64,000 nt of DNA from Limnephilus marmoratus. Its lineage: Eukaryota > Arthropoda > Insecta > Trichoptera > Limnephilidae. The notes beneath the pieces were generated by a model, which saw only the letters and a list, made by a program, of their open reading frames with translations, was not told the DNA's origin and ran no database searches. Made by a program: the position numbers and the translations under genes. Positions 35,901-43,140 of this stretch are shown here, one piece after another. The stretch is from NCBI GenBank assembly GCA_917880885.1, contig OU862933.1, forward strand, positions 13,297,679-13,361,678, written 5' to 3'. Numbering within the stretch: position 1 is the stretch's first letter; each line of letters opens with the position of its first letter.

Positions 35901-36386
35901 CGGTGGAACTATGGCTTCCCCAAATGGAGCATTCATCGCCTTCCCCACTGATTTTAGCCACACGACATTCCATAAATAGAGATTACATTGACCCCGAACA
36001 ATTGAAAATCTTATGTAAATAAGAATTATGTTAGTGGTGTCAGTTAAAAACATACCTATATTTCACAAAAGGGGAAAAGATAGACAGATATTTAGCATAA
36101 CTGTATTAAAAAATTCTACCTGAACATTTGAAATTGACATCACAATCTCACTAATAGTCCTTGAATTGCCTTCTACCTCTTCCGTTGTCGATAATTGCGA
36201 CATGTTCGAATCTTCCAACAAGCAGAAACGACAAATTTCTTTGCAATTCAATGACATTCTAATTTCCGATGTTTTCATTGGGATCTTAACCTCTAAAGTT
36301 GTGTTTACCCGATTACCAAGTTCACATTCACTATTGAAGATAGCGAGAAAGTTGCTGTCATTGTTCTCTTTTTCTATTGCATCCAT
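8778..36386 (-). CDS. ZAD-C2H2 zinc-finger transcription factor gene (nine exons, 3' end not found)
   Basis: Predicted join: 36386-36120, 26762-26637, 26224-25981, 25483-25301, 20075-19991, 18250-17939, 13699-13497, 11012-10875, 8934-8778. Every junction has GT..AG and matching phase, and the 1715 nt give 571 complete codons. Residues 52-104 form a ZAD (CRFC in exon 1, CADC in exon 2), the insect dimerisation domain. Residues about 132-212 are acidic. From about residue 216 there are twelve complete C2H2 fingers and a thirteenth cut after HKR. Finger 1 has only nine residues between Cys2 and His1. The expected role is DNA-binding transcription control or chromatin organisation in the nucleus; the target is unknown. 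The start is supported by an in-frame TAA eight codons upstream. The last junction (phase 2) requires at least one further exon, which I could not find above position 1. Introns hold most of the transposons in this window. Confidence 0.9.
9697..9890 (+). pseudogene. Short relic resembling a THAP domain
   Basis: Around 9720-9800 one frame reads C-D-P-V-C-N-N, then HVFPKDKDLKAK, a stop, then WINSIK. This fits the start of a THAP (C2CH) DNA-binding domain (Cys pair, FPKD, Trp) as found in P-element-related transposases. It lies in intron 8 of the zinc-finger gene and has no visible remainder. Confidence 0.4.
9956..10530. repeat. Dispersed repeat with internal tandem duplication
   Basis: The motif ATGAAGTCGCTCAAAATG plus about 150 bp (ACTACGCAACGGAT, TTTTCACCAATAGATAGAG) occurs at 9970-10135 and again at 10259-10410. 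The block ends with GCCACAGCAACGTGTGGCC and CTGCTAGT near 10515, a style of ending seen in Helitron-like insect repeats (tentative). Confidence 0.55.
10875..11012 (-). CDS. ZAD-C2H2 gene exon 8: end of finger 10, finger 11
   Basis: 138 bp, acceptor TTTTCAG, donor GTAGGC. Completes finger 10 (GKSFTRKSDLTRHARIH), then TQERPF linker and finger 11 (CVEC..HLRKH). Confidence 0.92.
11340..12206 (+). mobile_element. hAT element with 8-bp target duplication
   Basis: An 867-bp unit with 10-bp perfect terminal inverted repeats (TAGAGATGAA) and exact 8-bp duplications ATTGAAAT at 11332-11339 and 12207-12214. Inside both ends are clusters of CCGGATA/TATCCGG repeats. It still contains the C-terminal transposase segment, so it is an internally deleted copy of an autonomous hAT. 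Located in intron 7 of the zinc-finger gene. Confidence 0.92.
11463..11732 (+). pseudogene. hAT transposase C-terminal dimerisation domain, truncated
   Basis: An open frame of about 90 codons with the hAT-C signature: DPYTWWSIN, then YPHLTKFAKVYLSAPCSSVYNE, then RLFSKAG and NKRNRLLP, followed by the ENVVFI helix. BED finger and catalytic DDE core are absent. It ends at its natural stop, so only the last part of the gene was retained. Confidence 0.85.
12440..12660. repeat. Dispersed repeat family A
   Basis: Shares with 45605-45800 and 20825-20960 the sequences TTGTGAGGCTGAAGGTAGCG, GGGAAGAGGAAGGT, CAGATCT, ATTTCAAGCAA and GGCGATACTG in the same order. No coding capacity or clear termini. Possibly the body of a SINE or a LINE UTR. 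Confidence 0.6.
12665..12815 (-). mobile_element. tRNA-derived SINE
   Basis: On the minus strand the head reads GGCGTGGTCTAGCGGTAAGC (A-box TGGTCTAGCGG) followed by an anticodon-arm-like CTCGCAA and a degenerate B-box region (GGTCGCGGAATCCAATCC). The AT-rich body that follows (to about 12665) matches 47198-47260. A usable acceptor stem is not closed, so this is a SINE head and not a tRNA gene. Confidence 0.65.
13225..13400 (+). mobile_element. Internally deleted LINE fragment
   Basis: GLGVKMNNLKVCCLLYADD is encoded at about 13238-13300, matching the RT at 2324-3545. The sequence then jumps to the 3' tail of the same family (GTGAATGAAGCAAGGAG, compare 4261-4280). Several hundred codons are missing between the two. 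Confidence 0.7.
13497..13699 (-). CDS. ZAD-C2H2 gene exon 7: fingers 8, 9 and first half of 10
   Basis: 203 bp, acceptor CATGTCAG, donor GTGAGA. Finger 8 CLTC..HEAIH, finger 9 with C-x4-C spacing (CPQPGC..HLTWH), and CTTC of finger 10. GC content is visibly higher than in its surroundings, as expected of coding sequence. Confidence 0.92.
14333..16079. mobile_element. TA-flanked MITE inserted in the mariner, itself interrupted
   Basis: Inverted termini GGCCACTTGCAT with TA duplications at 14331-14332 and 16080-16081. Without the retroelement inside it the unit is about 820 bp, AT-rich and non-coding. A related but degraded copy lies in opposite orientation at 51785-52100 (shared TTTAGGCAAATATTCT, CTTTCCGGTTTATAA on the opposite strand, GAGATGTAATATTTTTGGTA). 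Confidence 0.82.
14351..15265 (-). mobile_element. Poly(A) retroelement made largely of a GC-rich minisatellite
   Basis: Bounded by 11-bp target duplications TGCATGGATTT (14340-14350, 15266-15276). On the minus strand it ends in poly(A) (T-run at 14348-14364). About ten units of a 40-75 bp repeat built around AAGGCCCCACAAGGGAAGAG fill 14570-15080. The 3' part (GAGCACTTAGGCCATAG on plus) matches 21285. No reverse transcriptase, so it is SINE-like or a LINE 3' fragment. Confidence 0.78.
16888..17938. other. Intron 6, no gene; 18-bp palindrome
   Basis: AT-rich intronic DNA. Contains TTAGG-like CCTAACCT words near 16980-17010 and a perfect 18-bp inverted repeat (ACAATTGACCTGATATAT) with an 11-nt spacer at 17767-17813. 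Nothing else recognised. Confidence 0.5.
17939..18250 (-). CDS. ZAD-C2H2 gene exon 6: end of finger 4, fingers 5-7
   Basis: 312 bp, acceptor TTATTTCAG, donor GTAAAT. Completes finger 4 (HMRVH), then CSLC..HILGH, CDYC..HLRIH and a C-x4-C finger (CDVADC..HKPVH) with TGEK/TGER-type linkers. Confidence 0.92.
18671..19043. mobile_element. Long-TIR MITE with TA duplication
   Basis: Nearly identical inverted arms of about 90 bp start TACAGGGTGTTAA and include GGAGTAAAAAATGTAAATG. TA flanks both ends (18669-18670, 19044-19045). 373 bp, non-coding centre. Probably Tc1/mariner-mobilised, inside intron 5. Confidence 0.88.
19044..19990. other. Intron 5, no gene
   Basis: AT-rich DNA. A 75-bp stretch is duplicated in tandem at about 19548-19635 (AATATGTATTATTT, CTTTTGGTTTATTTA). 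No coding signal. Confidence 0.5.
19991..20075 (-). CDS. ZAD-C2H2 gene exon 5: second half of finger 3, first half of 4
   Basis: 85 bp between acceptor TTGCCAG and donor GTAAGC. Joining to exon 4 restores a C-x2-C-x12-H-x3-H finger ending HMLGH. The exon ends at CELCGK, and joining to exon 6 completes finger 4. It is too short to be seen as an open frame by itself; phase and finger spacing prove it. Confidence 0.9.
20159..20614. mobile_element. Second hAT element with 8-bp target duplication
   Basis: 456 bp between exact duplications ATTTTTAC (20151-20158, 20615-20622). Termini TAGAGATGCCACGAATA and TAAAGATGCCACAAATA are inverted. CCGAATA/TATTCGG words cluster inside both ends. A short frame starting ATGGCACAATTTAATAAA at about 20433 could be a residue of a transposase start, but no domain is visible. 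Lies 83 bp upstream of exon 5 in intron 4. Confidence 0.9.
20822..20990. repeat. Dispersed repeat family A, copy 2
   Basis: GGAGATGGGAAGAGGAAGGT, ATTCAGATCTG, CACCAAACATGGCTAAA and ATTTCAAGCAAC match 12500-12600 in order. Confidence 0.6.
21236..21775 (-). mobile_element. Second copy of the minisatellite retroelement
   Basis: Same poly(A)-side end (T-run at 21236-21246, GAGCACTTAGGCCATAG) and about six units of the AAGGCCCCACAAGGGAAGAG repeat. Shorter than the copy at 14351-15265 and truncated at its far end. The two copies differ in repeat number. Confidence 0.75.
21776..21895. mobile_element. Probable remnant of a poly-G MITE
   Basis: Has TCACGTG near both sides and a long G run (about 21822-21834) followed by TTAAAAAGTTGC, like the inner part of the MITE at 35554-35720. 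Right end GGACGACCCCTTA is plausible, but the left terminus is lost. Confidence 0.4.
22690..24310 (+). pseudogene. Relic of the TE-derived gene family also seen at 27807-29490
   Basis: Decayed frames give NKMKRNLRLEY at about 22715, a CRSKC-like pair near 22810, FFNEYW, and VRDKAASRP, which parallel the N-terminal part of the 27.8-kb gene. Further on (23890-24060) come NLQQ, TPALESPTSFYKREL, LIIHD and MWQEAIAGRGANKIASC. The latter corresponds to the central region missing from the other copy. Stops and shifts are numerous, and an unrelated repeat interrupts it near 23100-23340. The family is probably transposase-like; its name is not known to me. Confidence 0.5.
24311..25300. other. Intron 4, no gene
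   Basis: AT-rich. Short hydrophobic frame at 24574-24870 has no family resemblance and no coding bias; taken as chance. Confidence 0.45.
25301..25483 (-). CDS. ZAD-C2H2 gene exon 4: fingers 1, 2 and first half of 3
   Basis: Phase 1 in and out, acceptor TTGCTTAG, donor GTTGGT. Finger 1 is CAIC with only nine residues before HLKRH. Finger 2 is canonical (CEMC..HLKTH). The exon ends inside finger 3 just after CKVCFK. Confidence 0.9.
25640..25935 (+). mobile_element. LINE 3' fragment (family of 2324-4350)
   Basis: Codons read L-I-P-T-L-T-Y, SEAWNW, a stop, then RKDESKLNAVEMRS and RMCSKTV, followed by a decayed tail with GKSGKNARHD. Clearly the C-terminal domain of the same LINE. In intron 3 of the zinc-finger gene. 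Confidence 0.75.
25981..26224 (-). CDS. ZAD-C2H2 gene exon 3: acidic linker
   Basis: 81 codons plus 1 nt between acceptor CTTTACAG and donor GTTTAG. Rich in Asp/Glu (FSDVDDE, EESK, EENE), with no finger. Such linkers between ZAD and finger array are usual. The donor GTTTAG was chosen because only it gives the phase needed by exon 4; a GTAATC five bases downstream is the alternative. Confidence 0.75.
26283..26520 (+). mobile_element. LINE C-terminal fragment, different family
   Basis: Plus-strand frame reads GQVERIPDDKIPK, NWVPQQKRL, a stop, GRSRKSWMDC. This is the usual LINE tail (GHVERMPDDRIPK..GRPRKSW). It sits in intron 2, between exons 2 and 3. Confidence 0.7.
26637..26762 (-). CDS. ZAD-C2H2 gene exon 2: second half of ZAD
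   Basis: 42 codons between acceptor TTATTCCAG and donor GTAAAC. Contains FICADCL, the second ZAD Cys pair, and the typical C-terminal helix region (FAYCFKLQCEQAE). Phase 0 at both ends. Confidence 0.9.
26788..27111. mobile_element. Tigger/pogo-like MITE with perfect 25-bp TIRs
   Basis: Termini start CAGTACAATCTCACTAATCC and are perfect inverted repeats of 25 bp. Internal ATAATCCGGCACC words resemble the ends. Right flank is TA, left flank is TT, so the TA duplication is not intact. Placed 23 nt upstream of the exon-2 splice acceptor dinucleotide. Confidence 0.85.
27124..27336. mobile_element. Foldback MITE, GC-rich
   Basis: 17-bp inverted ends AAGTGTACGRCCTGAGTG (one mismatch) enclose about 180 bp of GC-rich DNA with self-complementary GAGCG/CGCTC words. 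No target duplication was clear. Next to it, AACACCGCNCAAGTCG occurs at 27341 and 27503 and related words inverted at 27716 and 27748. Confidence 0.65.
27807..29490 (+). pseudogene. Intron-containing TE-derived gene of an unnamed insect family, degenerate
   Basis: A start at 27807 opens an acidic/basic leader (42 codons) that ends at donor GTTAGT. An acceptor at 28018 continues in the same phase (DLNRKDNTSSSD). After about 28190 frames shift repeatedly. Then come KYKRNVNKEIRMKGENYLGY at about 28640, a Cys-containing PARSLKPPCNSTFCKK, FENFWKNMNWEQQ, VCKKMFLATLGIKDWFVRYW at about 29010-29080, and the C-terminal PGKKAGDPVVTDVRMLEY..YKIGFNDE..LP at 29205-29310, with FYD.L near 29460. The central part (FYKRQL/IHD, present at 23.9 kb) is deleted at about 29185. 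The pattern is one I associate with repetitive insect proteins, likely a transposase. It resides in intron 1 of the zinc-finger gene on the opposite strand. Confidence 0.6.
29634..30058. mobile_element. Large foldback element (about 200-bp inverted arms)
   Basis: Left arm 29634-29833 and right arm 29864-30058 are inverted copies at roughly 85 percent by eye (shared TCTACGCATTCACAGATGG, AATTAAATTATTTTAGG, CTTTAAAATATTAAGG, CTTTCAAGA). The loop is only about 30 nt. A single arm of the same family is at 43975-44140. Confidence 0.85.
30059..35550. other. Intron 1, long ORF-poor block of unusual composition
   Basis: No frame longer than about 90 codons and no recognisable domain or terminal repeats. 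TAGGTA/TACCTA words are frequent at 32450-33330, an (ATA)n run lies at 33172-33189, and CGTGGT triplets at 31426-31440. A duplicated GTTCATCACAATT occurs at 33631 and 35220. Confidence 0.4.
35554..35720. mobile_element. Harbinger-type MITE with TAA duplication and poly-G tracts
   Basis: 167 bp with inverted ends GGGAACGTACCCA and matching TGGGTACGTTCCC, flanked by TAA at 35551-35553 and 35721-35723. Two G runs of 14 or more inside. Structurally parallel to 7442-7866. Confidence 0.85.
36120..36386 (-). CDS. ZAD-C2H2 gene exon 1: start and first half of ZAD
   Basis: 89 codons from ATG (ACAATGG context) to CAG followed by donor GTAGAA. Contains EICRFCLLED, the first zinc-binding Cys pair of the ZAD, after about 50 residues of low-complexity N-terminus. 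Ends in phase 0. Confidence 0.85.
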
Positions 36387-36529
36387 TGTAATTGTTAAAA
36401 TTGTATTTTATATTAAAAATTTCGGTTGTTTTATCAATATTCTTTTCGCTAGATTGCTGTATTTGACAGCGACGTGACGTTTATTTGTTTTGTTTCAGTT
36501 TCAGTCAATATACTCAATATAGGCCGTCC

Positions 36530-38436
36530 AGTGTTACCGAAACCAAAACTTCAAAATCGGGAGAATTTTCGCCTTAAAATCGGGAGAATTTTGAAGAAAT
36601 CGGGAGATGATTAGAATTATTTTAATGAAATTTCTCCCTTGTCAATAATTCGAATCCCTTTTATTATTGCGAAGCAGAACCTTAACAACAAACGAAAAAC
36701 CCATAAGCGGCGCCGTCAATACGATTATTGTAGATGTTGCCCGTGGAATAACGCAATTTTCCCTAACGTTCAACGGGGACTTATTTTACGTATGGCAACT
36801 CAGCACAAATTTTTGTGAAACTTCGACCTTGGACTGTCATCCGTCACTTAACGAGACGCCAAATTCATTTAATATCTACTTACTTTTAAAAGTGAACGAC
36901 ATTCATATAAGTAACAATATTTGAATCAATAAGTGATAATTTTAATTTTAACTAACCAATAAACCACCTCATCGGCTTTTTCAAAACACCTCTCACCTGG
37001 CGACAGATACTTGATAACGATACACTGTTTAGTAATCCTTTATTGAAATACCTACTAATATCTCAGTCTAATCATCAAACCTTTTACATGTTCCGACTGC
37101 AACAATACATTTTCTCTAAGCTTCTAAAGGAACATTTATAAGTCCACAAGCCGTGTCACAGTGGAGAAAAACCTTTTTCATGTTCTGACTGCAACTGTTC
37201 ATGTTCACGAAAGTCACAATTTAAAATCCACATGCTGATTCACTGTGGAGAAAAACCATGTTTATGTTCCGACTGCAACTATTCATGTTCTCAAAAGGAA
37301 TATTTAAATGTCCACAAGCCGTCTCACAGTGAAGAAAACCTTTTACATGTTCCGACTGCAACTATTCATGTCCTCGAAAGTGACAATTTTAAATCAACAA
37401 GCCGTCTCGCAGTGGAGAAAAACCTTTTGTATGTTACAATTGCATTTATTTATGTGCTACAAAGGAGAATTTAAAAACTCACAAGTGAACTCAGAGTGGA
37501 GAAAAACCATTTTCATGTTGATGTTCCGACTGCAACTATTCATCTTCTCAAAGGGAACATTTAAAAGTCCACAAGCCGTCTCACAGTGGAAATAAACCTT
37601 TTTCATATTCCGACTGCAACTATTCATGTTCTCAAAGGGAACATTTAAAAGTCCGCAAGCCGTCTCATAGTAGAAAAAAACCTTTTTTAAAGAAAGTTTG
37701 AAGTTTAACCTTGCCAAAATATTAACCTAAAAAATTGCTTTAAATATGTTGTTAATATATATCCAAATATAAGTAAGCATACAGCACTTATCTGTGAATG
37801 TTCGGTAGTACCTATTTAAGCAAGCGGATGTTTTCCGTTTTGAAAATAAATAAGAACAAACATCGCTCAAGGTTTACGGATGAACATCTCCAATCGATTC
37901 TTAAAATAAACCACGAATATGACACCCGACTTCAATGAGCTTATCAAAAATAAGAGAAGTCAGGTGTCCGGCTCAAGATAATTTACCATTTTACCCTCCT
38001 TTTTAACATGAATGAAAATTTATAATAACTAGGTTCTTACATATCTAAATAAAGATTAAAACAATTGAGCATGGGTTTTAATTTTGAGTCTGGCCCGCTT
38101 ACACACGCAAAATCTTATAAATGGCCCTTAATAAAATCCAGTTTGACACCCCTCCGTTATATAATAAATTATATTTTCCAGCTCATAATTCATAAATGAT
38201 CGGTTTGTATGGGTCTATAATAGAGATATGCTTAGATTGCAGAATTTTGTAATTATTCTGGTCATTACCCGAATCCGGGGAATATTTTTTTTGGCCATAG
38301 ACAAAAAATTGACGAGAAACGATCAATCGATGAGAACTTCGAAAAATCGGGAGATTTTGATGCCATTCCGGTAGATCGGGAGATGAAGTGAAAAATCGGG
38401 AGATCTCCCGAGAAATCGGGAGCTTCGGTAACACTG
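36530..38436. mobile_element. Terminal-repeat element (hAT-like) carrying decayed zinc fingers
   Basis: Ends CAGTGTTACCGAA and TTCGGTAACACTG are 13-bp perfect inverted repeats. Next to both lie multiple ATCGGGAG words. ATATAGGCC occurs outside each end (36518-36526 and 38437-38445), with three extra bases on the left side. The termini and subterminal repeats suggest hAT. The centre contains tandem zinc-finger relics rather than a transposase. Confidence 0.7.
37085..37690 (+). pseudogene. Tandem C2H2 zinc-finger relic
   Basis: About seven degenerate 84-bp units, each readable as CSDCNYSCSQKEYLNVHK, then HS/HCGEKP linkers in one or another frame. Units at about 37160-37330 retain complete C-x2-C-x12-H-x3-H order; later units are frameshifted. 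No introns separate them, which differs from the ZAD gene, and the finger sequence is unrelated to its fingers. A smaller related relic is at 55915-56165. Confidence 0.7.
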
Positions 38437-38445
38437 ATATAGGCC

Positions 38446-39143
38446 ACCGCTAGGGATGTTCTGCACAAAAAAAATATTTCCCTAGATTTCGAGGTGAAAT
38501 TTCCCTAGAATTTCCCTAGATTTCGGGGGTACTACATTGGCAATCGGGTCGGGGGGGAGGAGGGGGGGGGGGTTTGTCGGACTTTGAAAGTGGTATTCCT
38601 TTTATTTACATAATAAACTTTTTTTGTATTTCTTGGGCATTAACTAACTGTCACTTAATTTTTTTTCCAAATGAATGAATTTAAAAATAATGCGATCTAC
38701 ACACGACACTAAATGTAGAAATGCCTGCATTTAGTGTGGTGAGGAGTCACAACCGCCTGCGAATTGGCACAAATCACCAGCCGTATTATTATTTCCCTTC
38801 TGCCGGGACCCCCCACTCCTTAAAATTGGGCCGAACAGCCAGCCGTATTATTATTAAGAGTACGTATATTTTAACTGTTTTGAAATTCCGGTTGTACTCT
38901 CAAGTGACCTAAAATATTTAAACTGTTCTGTGAAGTCAAATATAATAATAAATAATAGCGATAATTGTAAAATCTAAGCGTGTATTCTCTACGCAGTGTT
39001 AGCTCACCAATAACTCTTGTCCTACTCTAATCAGTGGAAAACGACTGTGCCATTACTTTCTCCCTTGCACTTATTGGATTACTTTCTAAGTAATAGGGTG
39101 ACCACGACTACAATAATTTATCGTAATATTTATACTTAAAAAA
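38446..39143. other. No gene; G-rich tract
   Basis: Contains a G-rich stretch at 38546-38575 and otherwise AT-rich sequence. Nothing recognised. Confidence 0.4.
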
Positions 39144-42100
39144 ATGAAAAGCAATACAAGATCAGGGAGGCAGAATACGGATGGCAATGAAAGGATCGGT
39201 TTTATCATCTCATGACTTCATGTCCCTAATGGAAAAAAAGTTTGAAGAATTAAAACAAGACGTTTTAAGAAAATAGAAAATGAAATTAGTGAACTTAAAA
39301 AGAATGCAGATTTTATTAGTTCGCAATACGATGAACTTTTAAAAACGTTAAAAAATGTGCTAGGTCTAAAAAAGGAAATAGACCAGCTAAAGGAGGAAAA
39401 CTGTCTAAAAGATAAAAAAATTAAATCCATTGAAATGAGACTGGCTGAAAGAGAACAGGAATCGATACGTGATTTTATTGAAATTACTGGTGTCGACGAA
39501 CGACCCGGTGAACAACCAGCTGATGCGACAATTCGAGTGGTGGGCACCCTTGGACTAAACCTTTCCCCAACTGACATTCAACGTGCATTATGCTCTTACG
39601 ATCCCAGACCATGCGCGCCAAAAAGAATTTCGATTGAAGTACAGGATTCGACTAAGCGTCAGGCTCTATTAGCTCTGAGAACTGCTAAGATTTATAATTT
39701 CGAAAACAAAAACCAATTTTTTATTGGCGAACAAATGACCGATACCTCAAAGAACTCGCGTGGAAAGCAAAGGTGAAAGCAAAAAGTTTTTTTACTTTTC
39801 TTACGCATGGTTTAAAAACGGTAAGATCCTGATCAAAAAGAATGAAGAAACAAGAGTGTTCAACATTGAGCACGAGGATGACTTTTTTAAGCTCGCAAAC
39901 CAAGAAAATGCAAACGAGATCGACTGATAATTGAGAAATAGTAAAACTTTATGTATCTTATTAGCCCGATATTATGGATTTTTTATTGGATCAAGAACTA
40001 AATGACAAGGAAATCAGTATCAATATAGATGACCCATCAATATGCAATGAATTCTTGAACCCTTCTGCTCTCTCTATATACTGTATCAATATATAAGATG
40101 CCTAAAAAAAATTTGATGATATTGTAGCTGTTCTCGACTCTAATCAACACAGATTTAGTATTATTGTTTTTAATGACGCTTGGTTAAAAGATGCAATCAA
40201 TATCCCAAGTATTACTGGGTATTCGTCGCACAGCACCAAAAAAAAACTATTTACAAAACGATGGTGTTGTTGTTTACACCCAGAATGATGTTATTGTTTC
40301 TGTTGAAGAAATAGCTATTCCACATGCTAACTGTCTTAAATTACAACTATCTGATAATACATGTGTTATAGCGGTTTATAGATCTCCTTCTCAAACACAT
40401 CTTGATAACTTTCTTACCCCCTAACAATTTACTCCGTTCTGTATCAGCACTTAACCACGAAGTGATTTTATGTGGTGATATAAATATAAATATTTTGGAA
40501 ATGAACTGCTCAAAAAGCGAACTGCTGCTTTCACTGCTGATTTACCACGGTTTAAAACCATTTATTATTCACCAACTAGAGTCAATTCAAAAACTGAGAG
40601 TTGTATTGACCACATTACGGTCAAGTCAAAAGATGATCCTCAGAGTGTTGTATTCAGGACCAGTATCACAGACCATTTCGCTACGACATTGAGATATCCT
40701 AAATCTATAATAACCAAATAAAAAAAAATAGACGTAAAGCTTAAACTAACTGTGGATAATGACCTGCTAAATTCAAGATTGAAAGAAGAAACATGAAATT
40801 CCATTTTATTTGCAAATGATGTCAATACAGCAGCTGATAATTTCATAAAGTGCCTAAAGTTTCACATTGAAAATTGTTCATCTATAAAGAGAATCCATAG
40901 TAATAAAAATTACTTGAAACCATGGATAACTTCTGGAATTATTGACTGCCTCATAAGACGTCACAAATTACATAAGAGTTGTCGCCAAGAACCAAGTAAT
41001 ATTGAACTGTTTGCATATTATAAAAGATATAGAAATTGGTGTTCTAAAATTGTAAAAATGATCAAAGAGTCATATTATAAAAGGAAACTTCATGAGGTTA
41101 AAGAAAACATAAAGCAAGAATGGAAAATAATAAAAAAAGCATTGGACATGCAAAAGGAATCGGTGCCAATAAATAAATTGAAAATAAATAATGACATTGT
41201 TTTTATAAATGATAATCCAACACTCGTCACTAACCATGTAAATGATTTTTTAGGTCAAAATTTTGCTAATCTTTTGTACAGTGCAAATAACACCAGTGAA
41301 GAATATTTAATCAAAGATTGCAATCCAACACAATCTATGCAAAATGCCTGTTTTGAATTCAATCCAACAAATTGCAATGAAGTTCTAAAGGTGATTAATG
41401 TGCTAAAATCAGATTTTTCGAGTGGAAATGACGGTATAAGTGCAATAGTCTACAAACAAAATTCTTCTGAACTAGTTATACCTATTACACACATTGTAAA
41501 TGAAAATAGCTTGTTCCCTAAGCACTGCAAAAATGCCAAAATTATTCCTGTGTTTAAAGGAGGGGATAACATAGATGTCAATAACTATCGACCTATATCC
41601 TTGCTAAACACCTTTTCAAAAATTATAGAGAAGTTAGCTAAAATTAGGTTGATGTCTTATGTAAAAATATATGAAATTCTCTCAGATAATTAGTTTGGCT
41701 TCCGAGAGAACATGGGAACTAGTGATTCTGCATTAAAAATGATAACCAAAGTCGTAGAAGCTCTGGATACTGGCAATAAAGCCATGGCTGTCTTCTTAGA
41801 CTTGTCTAAGGCATTTGATACCGTATCCCACGGTTTATTTAAAAAAACTCAGTTCAATAGGTATTATTAATAAAGCTCTAGATTGGTTCAGAACTTGAAA
41901 ATAGAACACAAAGAGTAATGATTAATGATCATATTAGTTCAAACAAATCAATTGTTTATGGTGTTCCTCAGGGTAGTGTTCTGGGTCCAATTTTATTTTT
42001 GTTATATATTAATGACCTCTGTAAACTGCCGTTTTCTGGTTCTTCAATTGTATTTGCAGATGACACTGTTTTAGTGTTTGCTAGTGATACTTGGGATGAT

Positions 42101-42740
42101 ACGTATGTTAAGTGCGAGACAGGATTAAGGGCAGTCAAAAATTGGCTTGATCAAAACTTGTTAACCTTAAACATGAACAAAACTAAATATATTACTTTTA
42201 GTATTTCTTCTATAAATTAACCATCTTTGAACCGCTCTTTAAAAATACATTGTTGCGAACAGGAGTGTAATTGTCAATCTTTGGAAAGAGCAGACAATAT
42301 CAAATATCTTGGCTTAATTATTGATAAAAATTTAAAATGGAACAATCATATTACTATATTAACAAACAAAATAAGAAAGCTAGCCTATATCTTTAAGATT
42401 CTAAGAAATATATTGGACAAAATTACACCAAAAACTATATATTATGCTCTTGTTCAATCAATGCTTTCATATAACAACAACAACATTATCACTGCGAAAA
42501 GATCTCAACAAGTGCGTAACACTAGATTGGGCTCTTCTTTAATGTATCAGCCGGTATATACCAAAACATCCTTTGGACAAAGAAGTCTTTCATATATAGC
42601 TCAGTTGCTTTATAATATGCTCAATGAAAAAATAAAAACTATTGGTTCATTACATTTATTCAAGAAAATGGCCAAAATATGTATACCAACTGAGAGTGAT
42701 GGTTTTGGATTACCCATGTTGTCGCTTATATCATAAATCA
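39144..42740 (+). mobile_element. Near full-length Jockey/CR1-type LINE, degenerate
   Basis: ORF1 begins at about 39144 and is recognisable by a Lys/Glu coiled coil (LKKEIDQLKEEN) and a following EITGVDERPGE..LGLNLSPTDI domain, ending with TGA at 39927-39929. ORF2 starts near 39974: endonuclease (FDDIVAVLDSNQHRF, VAVYRSPS-like, ILCGDININIL), then RT with YRPISLLNTFSKIIEK, AVFLDLSKAFDTVSHG, GVPQGSVLGPILF, catalytic FADDTVLVF, and IKYLGLIIDKNLKW; the last frame stops at 42736. There are at least six frameshifts or stops, so the copy is inactive. Confidence 0.88.
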
Positions 42741-42779
42741 CCCTGGAATTAAGCTATATTTCATACAATCCATATTTAA

Positions 42780-43140
42780 GAACTGTGTATATACTTAACT
42801 TATTTATTATTACGTACTTTTTAATTTGCTTATTATTATAAGTATTTACTTATTATTATCTACTTCTTTCGTATCATAATTTACTTACTGTACTATGTGT
42901 ATAATTGTTTATTAGTATTTACTCATAATTATTATGCACTTAATTTACTTATGTTTATTTACTTATTATTAATAAATTGTTTATTATTGTTTACTCATAA
43001 TTATATTATACATTATCTACTTAATTTATTTATATTTATTTACTTAATATATTATATTTATTACATAAACTATATAAATTTTTACTTAACTATTATTATT
43101 ATTAATATACATAATTGTTTATTATTATTTTCCTGATATT
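42780..43140. repeat. TTACTTATTATT-rich low-complexity tract
   Basis: Imperfect repetition of TTACTTATTATT and ATTGTTTATTATT words directly after the LINE; possibly an expanded 3' tail. No coding content. Confidence 0.6.

Noticed and set aside
42897..43136. Hydrophobic 79-residue ORF
   Set aside because: Translation of the TTACTTATTATT tract after a LINE.
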